From Capniomyces stellatus (lineage: Eukaryota; Kickxellomycota; Harpellomycetes; Harpellales; Legeriomycetaceae): DNA of 64,000 bases. The translations under genes were made by a program, and so were the position numbers. A model generated the notes under the pieces. It was not told where the DNA came from. It saw only the letters and a program-made list of their open reading frames with translations, and ran no database searches. The DNA is taken from the NCBI GenBank assembly GCA_001661515.1, contig LUVW01000001.1:1641820-1705819 (forward strand), read 5' to 3'. Positions 1-13,018 of this stretch are shown here, in pieces. Positions within the stretch are counted from its first letter, which is position 1; each line of letters starts with the position of its first letter.

Positions 1-3000
1 TGATGTTGTTGGGATTTTGTCTGTTTGACCTGTCTTTCCCACCAAACCTTTCATATTTATTGAAACGTGGATCCTAAAACACAATAAGTTGAAGTAAAAA
101 AGGCATTGATATTTGTTTTTGTAATAATGTTAAACGGGCAATAAAACTGGGCCCCTGCTGCCAAGTAAGACAAACTCAATTCAAAGCAAGAGTAGAAAAT
201 GTAATGAAATGATATAAAGAAAAAAGAATAAAAAATCAATAAGCTACCTTATGAGCAAGCATGGCCAGTTCATCTGGGACAAAGGAGCCACTAGATTCCA
301 AGTTTCTATACAGCTTTGACGCAAACCCCGAGTCGGACCCATCCAGCAGCAATGAGTAGGCGTCGCCCTTTTCACCAGCTCTACCGGTTCTACCAACTCG
401 GTGAACATGCGAGTCAATATCCCTGGCCAGTTCGTAGTTCACCACAGTCTTGACAGACTTGATATCAAGACCTCGGGCTATTAATAGCAAAGCAAATGGT
501 TAGTTTTGAAAGATTAAAATCATCAAGCTTGCATTAAAAACAAGAGTAAAAAAGTAACATCCAAGAGTCCAGGTATATAATTAGCGACTTTACATGCAAC
601 ATCGGTTGCAACAAGAACCGGGAACTTGTTGTTTTTAAACGAAAATAAAGTCGAGTCGCGTTCGGTTTGTAACATATCGCCATGCAAACAACCGCCTATT
701 TATCAATTATTTTTACCAGAGATGCTTAGCTAAATAAAAAGCAATGCGTTTGTGCCGACATTTTTTTAAAAAAAAAATAACAATTTCTAAATCAAAACAA
801 AACAAAGCAAGTCAAAACGGAATAATGAGGTAAATAAACAATAATGTGAAGATTATACTGAATGAAAAGTGTTTTAATGTTACATTGGAATCCAGCTTTT
901 TTTATTTGGTAGGAGAGAAGGTCAGCACTATCCTTTCGACAAGTGAAAATAAGTAGACTTTTATCTATTACAAACAACAACAAGTCAATACCAAGTCAAG
1001 CTAAATCAAATAACCAGACATTAAAACAAAGCAAAATAGTTACCTAGGGTGAATTGGACAAGGTGTTTGGTAAGCCAATCCCACTTGTCGTCTTCATTTC
1101 GGAGAATAACAAAGTGCTGGGTAACGTCTGAATTAACCTAACAGCAATTTGGTGGCTTGAATAATTTAGTTTATATGAGGATGGAGGAAGGGGGGTTATG
1201 AAGGTTTAATAAACTGATTGAAAATTTTGGATTTGTAGAAATTACCTCTCCTGATACACCGACAGTTATACGGATTGGGGATTTTGTGATGGAATTGGCA
1301 AGGTGCTGGATTTTTTTGGGGAAAGTTGCACTAAAAAGCAAAGCTAGAATGAGGGGGGTGGGGAGGGGGGAAGAAAGAAAAAATAAATAGATAAAACGAT
1401 TATAGCAAAGTTAGTTTCAGATAATTGTAAAGAACCATGTTTATATAAATGTTGGTTATTTGTTGCTAATGTTACTCTGTCTATCAGGCCTGATGTTGTT
1501 GCAGATTGAGAGGACTTGGGATTCTATCAGCAGGAATGTGTAAATATAACATATAGTTAAAGTATGCATCAAAGTTTTTTTAAAAAAAGTACGCAACATA
1601 CGTATAAATAATGGATAAACAGCAGAGACATACCAAAACCAAGGTTCAGCATTCGATCGGCTTCATCAACCACAAGAAAACTGATGTTTTCAAATGTTAG
1701 CTGGCTAGTTTTATCGTTGACAATATCTATCAGTCTTCCGGGAGTAGCGATTAGAAAGTCGGGGGAGTCAAGCTTAAGCATACGTAGCTGTTCGTACTTT
1801 GAAACACCACCAAACACAACAGCGACTCTATAAAAGAACAAAAAAAAAAGACACACACACACAATAGATGGAAAATATGTTAAAGGCAAGTGTAAATACG
1901 CCGAAAAAGACAAGCAAGCTGATTGGGAAAGAAAAAAAAAGTTAAAAAAAAAAAAAAAGAAAAGTGGATAGGAAGGAAGGAAATGATGGTGAGGAAAGGG
2001 TACCGTACCTGATTTTGAGGGATTTGGCAAATCTTCGGCTTTCGTTGTATATTTGCATTGCTAGTTCGCGAGTAGGAGCCAAGACCAGTGCGGTTGGGCC
2101 ATTGTAGACGGATGAGGGTGGATGGTAGTTCTTCTTTTGGATGAGGATGTGGGTTAGCAGGGGCCAAACAAAAGCAGCGGTTTTTCCTGACCCAGTTTTG
2201 GCAATTCCAAGAACGTCGTGGCCGGTTAGAACTATCGGAATAGCCTATAAATGCAATATAAAATTTTTTAGGGGGAAGAGGAAAATGTGGGGGAGGGGGA
2301 GTGGATTTAGGAATAAAAATAGTCAAAGTTGGTGTTTGTTGGAAGGGAATTGGTGTGCTAGATTGATTTGTAGCTTATCAAGTATTATGTAGCTTTAGTT
2401 GGCGAGTTTGGGGGGGAGAGTAGTTGAATAAAGTTACTTGTTTTTGGATGTTCGTTGGTTCTTTGTATTGGTGTTTTTTGATTGACTCGTTTAGTTCAGT
2501 TGGAAATCCAAAGTGTTGGAATAAAGCACAAGGCTTGACAAAATCGGTTTGTGGGTGCTTGTATCCGGTTACTGAAACGCCTACGTTGAAGAAGCAATAC
2601 CGGATTGAGTTATTAAAAAAAAACCCAGTGGTAACAATAATGAGAGTAGTAATTGGAGTAGCTGTAATTATTGTTGGAATGTAGAAGAGATTTAAAAAAA
2701 ATGGGAATATATAGGGTGGGCGGGAGTAAATACCGAGTTGGGATTGTAGCTGTTGGACTTGTGATTTGTCAAGGTTTGTTAAATCAGGATGTTCGTTGTA
2801 TGCAAAGCTGATTATTTTCCTGTACTTGATTTGGTCGTGGTTGATGCTAGCGAGAGGTTCGATTGTTTTGCCTTTTATAATATCCTTATCACCTCTAATT
2901 CACAGCAAGCAGAAAAGAAAAATTTGTTGTTTTACTGATTTGATTCCAAGTGAAGAAAAATAAATGAAATGTTTATTTGTATATTTGTATAAATGTATGT

Positions 3001-3624
3001 TGGCTAGCTGGGTTCATACCTTTTGTTTTGGTTTATAGAGTTGTTAAAGTCTATTAACTTTGCGGTGGCGTAAACTTCTTGGTCAGAGTCATAGTCATTA
3101 TTGGATGTGAGGGAATTAGAAGCAGGCAGATCGTTTTCGTAGCCGAATTTGTAACCTTTTTTGTTCATTGCGATAATATACGCATCGACGCTATCTTCTT
3201 CGTCTTGTTGTTCCAGCTCTACATCTTTTGTTCCCAGATTGTTTGGTTGGGTGGTTGAATCGATATTGGAATTGGATTCTTTTTCTATAACCAATGCTTT
3301 GGAGTTTGCAGTATCGATATCAGCTTCAGCCTGTTTGTTGACGGTTGACATGAATGCCTCAAAAGGATCGCCTTCCTCGTCTTCGTCTTTATCCACACGT
3401 TCCTCCTTCATTTCTATTTTATCAATAGAAACCTTTTCCAACTCGTTTGAAGTATCGGGTCGACTATCTTTTTGCGGGTTGGCGGTATTGCTGGAATCAA
3501 GCTCGATGTTGGGCGTTTTTGGGACTATCGGATGTTTTATAGCTTTTTTTAAGCCCAGACCCAAGCCCAGACCCAGACCCAGCTTTTTAGTTTTTTTCAC
3601 ACCTTCATTCTCCATTATTACCAA
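1..3624 (-). CDS. DDX42: DDX42-type DEAD-box RNA helicase (C-terminus off the left edge)
   Basis: ATP-dependent RNA helicase of the DDX42/SF3B-associated group, expected to act in the nucleus around U2 snRNP and the spliceosome. I place 12 exons on the minus strand: 3624-3020, 2895-2734, 2580-2438, 2244-2009, 1827-1634, 1523-1476, 1343-1246, 1137-1044, 964-884, 695-594, 477-248 and 73-1. All joins keep frame, about 688 codons visible. Helicase motifs appear in order: AKTGSGKT (Walker A), [26 protein letters not shown]-type SRGLD and [13 protein letters not shown]. The N-terminus carries the DDX42-like [14 protein letters not shown] block and a short Gly-Leu repeat. The closest family is DDX42 rather than Prp5/DDX46, judged from the C-terminal stretch after motif VI ([16 protein letters not shown]). 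The nearest upstream gene is the Bud6-like gene on the same strand. The 3' end and the usual Gly-rich tail are missing only because the window stops. Confidence 0.93.
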
Positions 3625-4067
3625 TGTAATCCGTTTGGTTATTTATTTTATTTATAACAATGTTGGTAAATTGAAAAGCGTGTTCTTGTTCTTTTTTTTA
3701 ATTTCGAATTTGGTTTACAAAGTAGAATTATTCAAACAATTCGCGATACAAACAAAAACGAACAAGAGAGAAAATAAAAATAAAAAAAAGAAAAGAAAAG
3801 GATTAAATTACAATCAATATTTATTGAAATTGGCTGCAAAAGAAATAGAAAATGAAATTATGTACAATTTTTTTTTTTTTTTTTTTTTTTTGAGACGGTA
3901 TCAAAGAACTATTCAATTCAATTGCTATTGAGAAGTTAAGGTATAAAGGGTGTAGATGTAGAAATGTTAGGATGATATTAATACAGGTTTAGAACAAGAG
4001 CAAAAGTAAATGTCAAGGTACAAACAAGTTGGGAGGAAGAAAGAAAGAAAGAAAGAAAGAAAAGGAC
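3625..4067. other. Intergenic spacer between DDX42 and BUD6-like genes
   Basis: Holds a 24-base T run (about 3868-3891) and a GAAA tetranucleotide repeat (about 4034-4063) just beyond the stop codon of the Bud6-like gene. No gene is seen. Confidence 0.6.
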
Positions 4068-7000
4068 TCAGAAGATTTCTTGGTCAAGTGACTCGATAAC
4101 GCGTTTCTTTAGTACCAAGGGGTCGTTTTCCTGGTTATCACCGATACTAACGCGACTGTTATTGGTATTTCCACCACTGTCACTGTGATATCCATTTTGT
4201 ATTTCGTTGTCGGTATAATTGGTATTGGAACCACTGTTGCTGCTAAACTCAAAATCATCGTCATCGTAGTTTGTGTTTCGATTTGAGTTTTCAAGTAAAG
4301 TTTGGGTTGAAGGTTTGTTTTGTGGGACATGTACATTTGCAATGGTATTATCAGGAGAGATACCAGTATCAATGATAGATTCGGTGTTTGAATCAAGATT
4401 GGTTTTATCCAATTCGAGGTCAATTTCATTTTCGTTTTCATTTTCATTTTCATTTTCGTTTTCATTTTCGTTTTCATTTTTGTTTTCATTTTCATTTTCG
4501 TTTTCATTTTTATTTTCGTTCTCGATATGGTTTTCGTTCTCATTTTCGTTTTGATTTTCGATTTGATTTTGATTTTCACTATCGATTTTAGATTTAGACT
4601 TTAAACTAACTTTAGATTTGGATTTAGATTTAGATTTAGACTTGGATTTGGATTTGGATTTGGATTTATATTTTTTCGCAGATTTTCCGGCAGGAACATC
4701 AGAAAGATTATCAGAATTCCCGAGGAACATGTTTCTCATGATTTCAGCGTTTTTTTGTTCAAGATTTTTTTCCATGTTCAAAATACCACCAGTATTCCTT
4801 AAGTGATTTTGGCCAACAAAGGTAGACAATTCCTTTTCAAACTCATTGACGCGACTGTCAAGCTCTTGTTTCCTCAGGCGTTCACTCTGTTCAAGTGCTT
4901 CAACGCGCTGGGAATGGTTGACGCTGACAGATTTTATTTCAGAAAGAATGTTGTTCTTGACGTTTCCTAACTGTTCAACATCATCAACATCGACGGAATA
5001 AACAATGACGGGTTGCTTGGTGTAATCGCGCCTCTTTTCTTGCTTGATTGTGATGACTCTATTCAGTTTGTTCACAACATCGTCCAATGTGTGCAAATCA
5101 GCAACCATTTCGTCAAGTTCGGATCCTATATGCTTGACCAGCTGCTGCTCAGATACTATATTCTGGAGTTCGGTTTCCCAGGTTCTCTTCCACGCGTGAC
5201 ACGTGTTGGATATAAAGTCGCTGAGGTTGTTGCTGTTGTTCTTTATATAATCCAAATCAGCCTGAGCCTTTTCAATCAGTTCTCTTGTTGGAATTGACCC
5301 TCGAACCACCACATCCTTTCTCAGTTCATTGACCAGAATCTCCAAATCGGTCATTTTCTGAGCCAAATCGTTATACTCTTTTTTCAGCTGTACTTTTCCT
5401 CCATTGATTTGGATTCTTGCCATTCTTGACTCGACATCAACATCAACATCAAATCCATTCTCCCCTTTACCATTATTACTATTATTGTTACTATTGTTGT
5501 TGTTGTTGTTGTTGTTGTTGTTATTTGACAATTTCTGGATTTCTTTGGTCGCATTTGTTAATGATGTTTGTAACATTGATCTTTCGCTTTCAAAACTCAA
5601 TTTCTCTGCTTCCAATTGTTGTTTGAGCCTAGTAACTTGACTTTTCATATTATCAGCCTCTTTTCTGGCCTTTTCAGCATCCTTTTCAGCCGATTTGGAT
5701 GACAAAATAGCATTTTCAACTAATCTCATAACCTGAGAATCTTTTATTTCAGACTTTTCACCACCACCACTACTAGCATTAGCATTAGCATTATTGGTAT
5801 TGGTATTGGTATTGGTATTGGTATTGGTATTGGTATTGGTATTGGTATTGGTATTGGTATTGGTATTGGTATTGGTATTGACAAGTCTGTTTCCGTGTTC
5901 CATCAACTGTTTGACTGTATCGGCTAAAGCTTGTTTGATTGTAAAGTTGATTGAATTGGTTACGTTAGTTGGTAAATTGTCCAGTTGGTTCTTGATATCC
6001 TTGAATTCACTCCTGAGAATTCCCAGGCTTTCGTTTTTAGGACTGGTAATAGTAACACTACCATGAACGTTTTCGTCAACAACAAAATCCTCAGCCAACC
6101 GAATCACACTTGGTTTGTTTACCAGAGTCTTTGCCGACAAATGGTGGTTTTGGTGGGTTGCGATTTTGTCTGCTGAGAAAAAGTTGGACTCGTTTGCCCA
6201 CTTGATTACAGAACTGTCCTTCAGCAGCGAATAGTCAAACAGTTCGCTAAAGACATTTGCATCTGTGTTCCATATCAGAAATGTTGGCAGCCCAGAATTC
6301 TTTACCATATTTGCCCCGTTCAGCTCCTCAGGAAACTCCTCAATAAACAGGTTGAAAAGCCCCATTTTGTTGCTAATGTGGTTAAATGAAGCCTGTTTGA
6401 TTCGTCCATTCAGATGCAGAAACACTCTTTTTTTATTCATTCGCTCATTTCGTCCCGTCAAGTCTGCCATATTTATCTGCTTTCGAGGTCCATTCGCTCT
6501 GCCCCCTTGCGAGTATGTGCTGATTCTGCATCCATTCGTCATTGTACTCGCCCTGTTCCCGTAATTCCCCGACTGTCTCATACTCCCCTGATTCCCCCCA
6601 CTGTTGATGTTTGTTCCCAAATCTCCCCCTCCCCCATCTTTTATCCTGTTGCTCTCCCGCCCATTTACCAGTTCGTTTATCCCCACCGCTGCCATCTGCT
6701 TCCTTGCCACAACTTCTCCGTCTTTGAACTCATCCGCTGTGTCTGAAAACCGCGTTTGTAACTCTGCTTTTTCTACCTCTGTTGAGCTCCGTGTCGAATG
6801 AATATCTGAATCTTCTCCTATTGCACTGACCCTATTATTCATCGCTGCCTTTCCTGCCCCCTCCATATAATCTATCCTCCCAACTTCCCTATTTCCCACT
6901 ATCCCATCTTTTCGATTTTCCAACTCGGAATCCTGTCCGTTAACTCGATAGTTTACATTCTTTGATAATCGGTACTTTAACGTAGATGCTCTGATTCTAT

Positions 7001-9319
7001 CATTTTCCAATCCTTCACTTTCATCTTTTATTTCTATTTCTACTTTTACTTTTACTCTTTCTTTTTCTTTTTTTATTTCTTTTTCTTTTTCATTTTCATT
7101 TACTTTTACTTTTACTTTTACTTTTTCTTTTATTTCCTTTTCATTTCCAATCTCCTTTTCAATCTCCTTTTCAATATTAGTTTTGGTTTCTATTACATCT
7201 TCTGTATCGGAAAATATTTTATGTTCACTGCTTGCTGATCCTACTGAAAAGTTTTTACTTCCTATCAGCTTCTTTTTTATCGCCTCGTTTATCGACTCTC
7301 TCGCCTTTATCCTCTTGTCCGTATTTCCTTTCTTGGCATAGTACAGCGGAACCGTCATTGGCGGTGGTCTTGCTGGAATTGGTGGTGCTTTTGCTCCCCT
7401 TTTCAATATCTCAATCTCCTTGATTATCGAATGTGTATCTGACTCTGAACTTGTCCTGCTTGAAATCCCACTTGAAAAACTCGGCACATCTTTTCCTGCC
7501 CTTGGCTCTTCTCTACCGCCCCACTTTAAATCGCTCACATTTAATCTATCTACACTTGCTCCACCACCACCACTCTTGCCAATACTACTACTACTACTAC
7601 TACTACCGCCTCCATCTCCTACATTATCATTTTTTTTTTCAATCAAACATTTTTCAAATATTAATAAATAATAAATAATTAATAATAATAAATAATCGTT
7701 AATCTATTCGTTCTTTTTTATTATATTTTTTTTTGTTTACCTTTAAGTTTTGCTTTTCCTATTGCCCTTGGTTTCCCCACTACTCTTGATTTCTCAACCG
7801 CTCTTGTTTTCTCTGCTACTTTTGCCTCTACATTTTCCTCTCCTAGTTCTATACCCAAACCTTGTAACTTTATATTTCCTCCAATCATATCCCCATATTT
7901 TTGTTCCAGCCTCTCTTCCTTCATTAAGCTTTCTGTTGCCTCTGGATATGGTGAGCCTTTATACCTTGTTGCCGACTTTTGGCTCGTTTTCTCTCCCTTA
8001 TCTTCACTCCTTCCACCTCTACTCTCCCCTGCTTCATCCACGCCTTTTCCAACACCGTTTAACTCTACCTTATCCTCCTCTGCCTCCTCATAACTCCTTC
8101 TAACTGGAACATATCCTACTTTATCCCAAATTTCTGGACTATTGGTCTCATTTCCACCATTCTCATCTCCATATTCATTCTCAAAATTATTACTGTCATC
8201 TATTCCACTTTCTACAACTGCACGATTATAATCTCTTTGCTCTAAATCTCCTTTTTTCTTTGTCTTTTCTAATTCGTTTTGGTTTAACCCCTGTTCCAAC
8301 ACTGATTCTTGTTTTCTTGACCCCAAGCGGCTTAAACCCTCTCCATCTGCCTCTTTTTTGCTTTGGTTAAAAAATCCGGGTTTTTTTATAAAGCTAATGT
8401 ACTCTTTTCCCTTGTTTTCTCCCTCCTTTTCTCTTTTTTCTCCTTCTTTTTCTTCCTTTTCTCGTCGTCTTTCTCTTTCTACTGCCTCCAATCGACTTCT
8501 TTGGTTATTTCTTTCTGCTTCTAAACTCGCTTTCCCGCCTCCTTCTCCTCTCCAAATCGTCTCCTTTGTCATCCCAGTCCTGCTGTCGTCGCTCATCATT
8601 CTGTCGTTTATCGAAAACCGTGTCGGTGCCTGTATTCTTGATACCAGTGCCTCCTTCATCGCCCTGCCTCTTGTACCCTCTCCATTACTGCCCTCCAAAT
8701 GCCCTTGGCCACTCATCTTTCTAACCCTTTCCTGTGCACTGAACTGTTGCGGCTGCTCAGTATACCCATTTTGACTCGGTCCTATTCCTTGGTATTTGTC
8801 GTTGCTTATTTTGTTGCCTCCCATTGCGCCTCTTTGGCTCCTTAGCTCGTTCTGCTCTTTCAGAAACTTAGCCCTCTGTATCTGCAACTGCTGTTTCTGC
8901 AGCTCCTTTGTATCCATTTTTTGTATCATAGCTCCCTCCTCTCTTCGCTCCAAATTTAGTGTTTCTCTGCTCTGTCCGCTCGGCCTGCTTGCTTTCGGAA
9001 TATTGCTGGACCCGCTATTATTCATCAGTCCCGTCGTATAAAAGTGCTGATCGCTGATCTTTATCCTTTCCTTTGACTTCATTTTCTCCTTGTCATCAAA
9101 AATACTAATTCTTGTTCCTTTAAATGTCATTCTTTGTTTCGAGCCAACTCCACTATCCTTCGCCCGCATTTCCATTTGGTTTTGCTGCATATTATTCCCC
9201 CTTTTTCCCTTTCCAAAGTAGTTCACCGAATCTTCGTCTGCTTCCACCTCTGCCTTGTTTGACGCTTCGCTTAACCGGCCCTTGGTCAGCATGTTACCAA
9301 GACTTAACATTTTCTTCAT
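4068..9319 (-). CDS. BUD6: Bud6/AIP3-like actin nucleation-promoting polarity protein
   Basis: Bud6/Aip3 binds actin monomers and formins and marks polarity sites at the cell cortex. Two long ORFs lie head to tail (9319-7721, 532 aa; 7646-4068, 1192 aa). The first contains a GTAAAC donor at 7740 and the second a GTAG acceptor ending at 7619. Splicing out 7619-7740 (122 bp, AT-rich) joins them in frame at a Gly codon and gives about 1709 aa. Bud6 signatures are an N-terminal AIP3 block from about residue 925 (KRVFLHLNGRIKQ, then FLIWNTDANVFSELFDY), a coiled coil, and the C-terminal core with KKEYNDLAQKM and HAWKRTWETELQNIVSEQQ. The protein is far longer than yeast Bud6 (788 aa). The extra length is disordered: an Arg/Glu/Lys-rich N-terminal half and repeats encoded by microsatellites (Asn-Thr, Asn-Glu, Ser-Lys, poly-Asn). 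If the intron is wrong, 7721-9319 is a separate unknown charged protein. Confidence 0.78.
4430..4560 (-). repeat. Hexanucleotide microsatellite coding for (Asn-Glu)n
   Basis: Imperfect ATTTTC/GTTTTC hexamers inside the Bud6-like ORF. On the coding strand they give a long alternating Glu-Asn tract near the C-terminus. Confidence 0.85.
4605..4670 (-). repeat. Hexanucleotide microsatellite coding for (Ser-Lys)n
   Basis: GATTTA/GATTTG hexamers in the Bud6-like ORF, encoding alternating Lys-Ser. Confidence 0.85.
5486..5524 (-). repeat. GTT trinucleotide run coding for poly-Asn
   Basis: Near-perfect GTT repeat on the plus strand, read as AAC codons (poly-Asn) in the Bud6-like protein, immediately after a predicted coiled coil. 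Confidence 0.85.
5790..5880 (-). repeat. TATTGG hexamer repeat coding for (Asn-Thr)n
   Basis: About 15 nearly perfect copies of a 6-bp unit. The coding strand reads alternating Asn-Thr. The repeat keeps frame, as expected for length variation tolerated in a disordered linker. Confidence 0.9.
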
Positions 9320-11282
9320 TTTTATTTATTTACATTTGCTTCATACACTCTATTTTGTTTGTTCCTTATTTACTTTACCCTATTATTTTAGTTGTACACA
9401 CACACACTGACTCTTCAATAAATCTCTATTTAACCTCCCCAACCTTGCCTTCTCAATGTCCCTTATCACACTCTATTTTTACCTTTTTTTTTCTTGTTAT
9501 CCATTCAACGATCGTTCCTTCTTCATTATAGCTGTCTGGTTACGCACAATTAAGATTTAATATCGACCTGTTCTATCTTTTTACTCTTGAACAATTCATC
9601 AATTTATAATGCCTTCTAATATCACTTCTTTTGCTGATGAATTTCTTTGTTTGTCTGCACCCAGTTAGCTTGACAATTCTAAATTCGCTACTCTTGCTTA
9701 TGCTTCTCTATACGCTTATCTATCTACCCCTGCTCTTCTTTCTTTTTGTCGAATTCACTACTATATCTGATTTCGTTTGAATTCTTTTTGAAATTGCCAA
9801 ACAACTAAAAGCCTGATATCATATATTAATGCTGAAGAATCCTTTGCATACAATTTCCTTTGCCTTTTGTCTTTTGATTATTCATGCTTTTTTTAAAAAA
9901 AAAACAAAAAAAAACTATAAATTTTGATTTAAATCTATTTTTGGCCTCATTAACTTTATTTCGCCATTTTTTTTTTGACTTTTTCGCATTATTAAAACAT
10001 CAAGTAGTTTATTTTATTGGCCTTTTTATTGATTTTTCATTTTCTGCCTTTTTATTTGCTTTTTTTTATTAAACCTTAATTTCCTCCCTTTATTTACAAA
10101 AATCACATTTACTCCATTCCTTCCTTGACCCTACAACTTCAGATTTAATTAATCTAAATTTAATTGCTTTATTTCAATCTCTTTGCTCCTCATTTGTCTC
10201 AATCAAGCCCTAACGTGTTTATCTATTTCGTTTTTTTTTCTTCTACATTTCCATTTATCTACATTTTTTTTTATTAATTCTCTACTTATCTACATTTATT
10301 TTTATTATTATTAATTTTCTACGTGCTTTACAAAGGTTTACAGAGAAACACGATGAAATTGTATTTGAATTTGTAATATGTACTTTTAACTAGTATGTCA
10401 AGTTTACACAGCAACATTACAAAGCTAATTACATATTCTTGTCAATTTCTTATTCACTCATGCTAACCGATTACCCAAGCTTTTTTTTTATTTAAGCTAA
10501 TGAGGATTTGTTTTCTCAGTATGTTTAATCGACTAAATTACCGCTAATTACCAACAATAACATACAAACATCCCGTTAAATAAACAATAGTTTCAAATCC
10601 TTGCCCTTTTTAAAAGCCTATTTATAAATATTGTTTAGGCGAATGTCTTTTTGTCTCTTTCAGCCCATCCTATTTAAATGCTGCCAATCCTTTCGTCAAT
10701 AATAACAGAAATCCTCCATCCAACTTTGATTATCGTGCAAATAATCAAAGTCAACTTTATTGTTTTTTCAACGATCAAGGTTTTTTTTTGCTTTTTTTTT
10801 AAACTTTTTTTTGCCTCCCCCTCCTTTGCTTTAATACTCTTTCCCCCATTCATTATCACGGATCATCATCTCCTTGTCTTATTTTCAGCACAAGCACTGG
10901 CAATCATTCTAGTTGGACGCAAAAATTAATAGTTACAATCATCCTTAAAATTCCTTATTCCTTTATACTAACAACATCATTCTTTTTTTTCCAAAAATTT
11001 TATATCATTGTAAAAAATTGGGGTTTTATTTGTCTTTCTTTTATTAGAGCTTTGTGAATCAAACAAATACATCAACCCCACCCCACTTTCCATTGTTTGT
11101 ATTAATAATATATCCCAGCACAAAACACACTTTGTGTTTAAAAAAAAAATCTTATATGACTCGGCTTTTCGTAAATGTAAATGATAATCTATAACGTCAA
11201 TGAAAATACTTCTTGTACATAGTAGCAATTTGGCTCAAATTAAATTTATTTATTTTAATTTAAATTAAATTAATTTAATTTA

Positions 11283-11368
11283 ATATAATGTAGTGTAATA
11301 TAACATAACATAACATAGTATAATATAACATAACATAACATAGTATAATATAGTATAATATACTAAAA
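11283..11368. repeat. TATAACATAACATAG-type simple repeat
   Basis: Degenerate tandem array of short AT-rich units (ATAACATAAC, AGTATAATAT). Confidence 0.75.
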
Positions 11369-12820
11369 CATCCTTGTTTTCAAGCCAACTTTGCAGCCGG
11401 ACTTGATGTAAAATTTCCCGCGCAATTTGAAATAACACTGTAAAGTCCAACCATCAGCTGTTTTGAATGTTGTTATCGATTTCCGCCAAAAAAATATACA
11501 ATTATGCCTAATTCAGACTAGTGTAGCCAGCTTGTATTATCATTTATAATTCTCAGTAGAAACTAGTAACGCCTTTTACTTTTATTTTCTCTAATTAATG
11601 CCTAGTTAACGGTTTATGATTCAAACCATCCAACCCCAAAATGCACAAACATTCATCAACTATAACCAAAATAGTCATTGAAAATAAATAACAAACAATC
11701 CACATTGGCAGTCAATCTATAAGCCTTGGGTGCCGGCTTAACACTAGCAAATACTACTTTTCGTAATATATCTAATAGCATTTCTAATACATTTGATTTG
11801 CCTACCCAGTAAAACTACCCTTAGAATTATATTTTCCTTTACCCAACCATCTTTAAACGCTTCCAAATTTGTGGCAATTAAGCGAATAAGAGACAGTCCC
11901 AACTCGATCACCGGTTTTGGATGCCTCTTTTATTTTACGCAATCTGCCTTAACTAAGCCCCAAATGAAACTTGTGTTTCCAGCGCTTTGCATCTGATTTA
12001 GCCAGTTTCTAGTTTATCGTGCTCTATTATTTGCTTTTTCTTTTGCTTTTATCATCCAACTTTGCATTTGCACAACTCCATAATTTAATTGTACTGATCA
12101 TTCTTTTATGTCTTTGAAAATGACACTTGGTTGTTGATTCTGAATTAGTTTACAATTAGACTAGTCATTTTTGTGCCAAATGGAAATAAACCATCACTCG
12201 TAACTTTTATTTCCACTTTTTTACTTTTTTCTGCATCACTTTCAAACTTTCCTCATTTTTATTTTATTTTTACTTTTTTATTATTCTACACTTTTAGCCT
12301 GCCTTTTTTATATCTGTTTTAACCTGTTTTTGCTTGGTGAATCACCAACGTCGTATCGTCTTGTTTACCTTCTCACTGTAAAATAACATTTTAGGCTTTG
12401 AAATCCAAATATATCCATGTTGAAGTTGAAGCGTAGGTTTTTAAAGTTATTTTTTATATTTCAAAATATCTTTTGCCCCTGAGTTAGCGATTCAAGAAAA
12501 AAATAATTTATTACAACAAAAAATAATAATAATTTTCAATAAAAAAATAAATAATAATAATAATAATAAAACAATTTCAATTTCAACAAAAAAAAAAATA
12601 AACAATTTGACCCACTTTGGACTGCAAGTGTTACCATGTAAATTAACATGTTAGTCATAAAGCTTTCTAGTAGATCAGCTAGTCCACTTATAAGCGTATA
12701 ATCCGGGTCTGAAATCACAATTAGCTAAACCCAAACACCATATTTCCTGTTACAGTTTATGGTCTTGTTATTAAATATACATTCACTTCTCCGCTCTATA
12801 CTGTATTAAAAGCTCAATAA

Positions 12821-12857
12821 CCCCCCCCCCCCCCCCCCNNNNNCCCCCCCCCCCCCC
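12821..12857. other. Assembly gap (5 N) inside a poly-C tract
   Basis: Eighteen C, five N (12839-12843), fourteen C. The gap sits inside a homopolymer, so its true length is unknown. Confidence 0.95.
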
Positions 12858-12920
12858 GCAACTAAAACGTATTAATCGGCTATGGCAATGGTAATATGAA
12901 ACTGAGTCGATGACTAGTAA

Positions 12921-13018
12921 AAATGAAAAGCATCAAATGAAAAGCATCAAATGAAAAGCATCAAATGAAAAACATCAAATGAAAAACATCAAATGAAAAG
13001 TATCTAATGAAAAAGATC
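12921..13018. repeat. 14-bp minisatellite, 7 copies
   Basis: Unit AAATGAAAAGCATC. The first three copies are identical and the next four carry one to three substitutions. Non-coding. Confidence 0.92.

Noticed and set aside
3161..3931. 256-aa ORF on the plus strand
   Set aside because: Antisense shadow of helicase exon 1, continuing into poly-T sequence; low-complexity Ser/Phe composition.
7750..8774. Leu/Pro/Ser-rich plus-strand ORFs opposite the Bud6 5' exon
   Set aside because: Complement of the Lys/Glu/Arg-rich coding strand; no independent start or family.
9884..10072. Phe/Leu-rich 62-aa plus-strand ORF
   Set aside because: T-rich low complexity in the gene desert; no family resemblance.
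12921..13018. CRISPR-like array
   Set aside because: Units are contiguous with no spacers, so it is an ordinary minisatellite, and the organism is eukaryotic.
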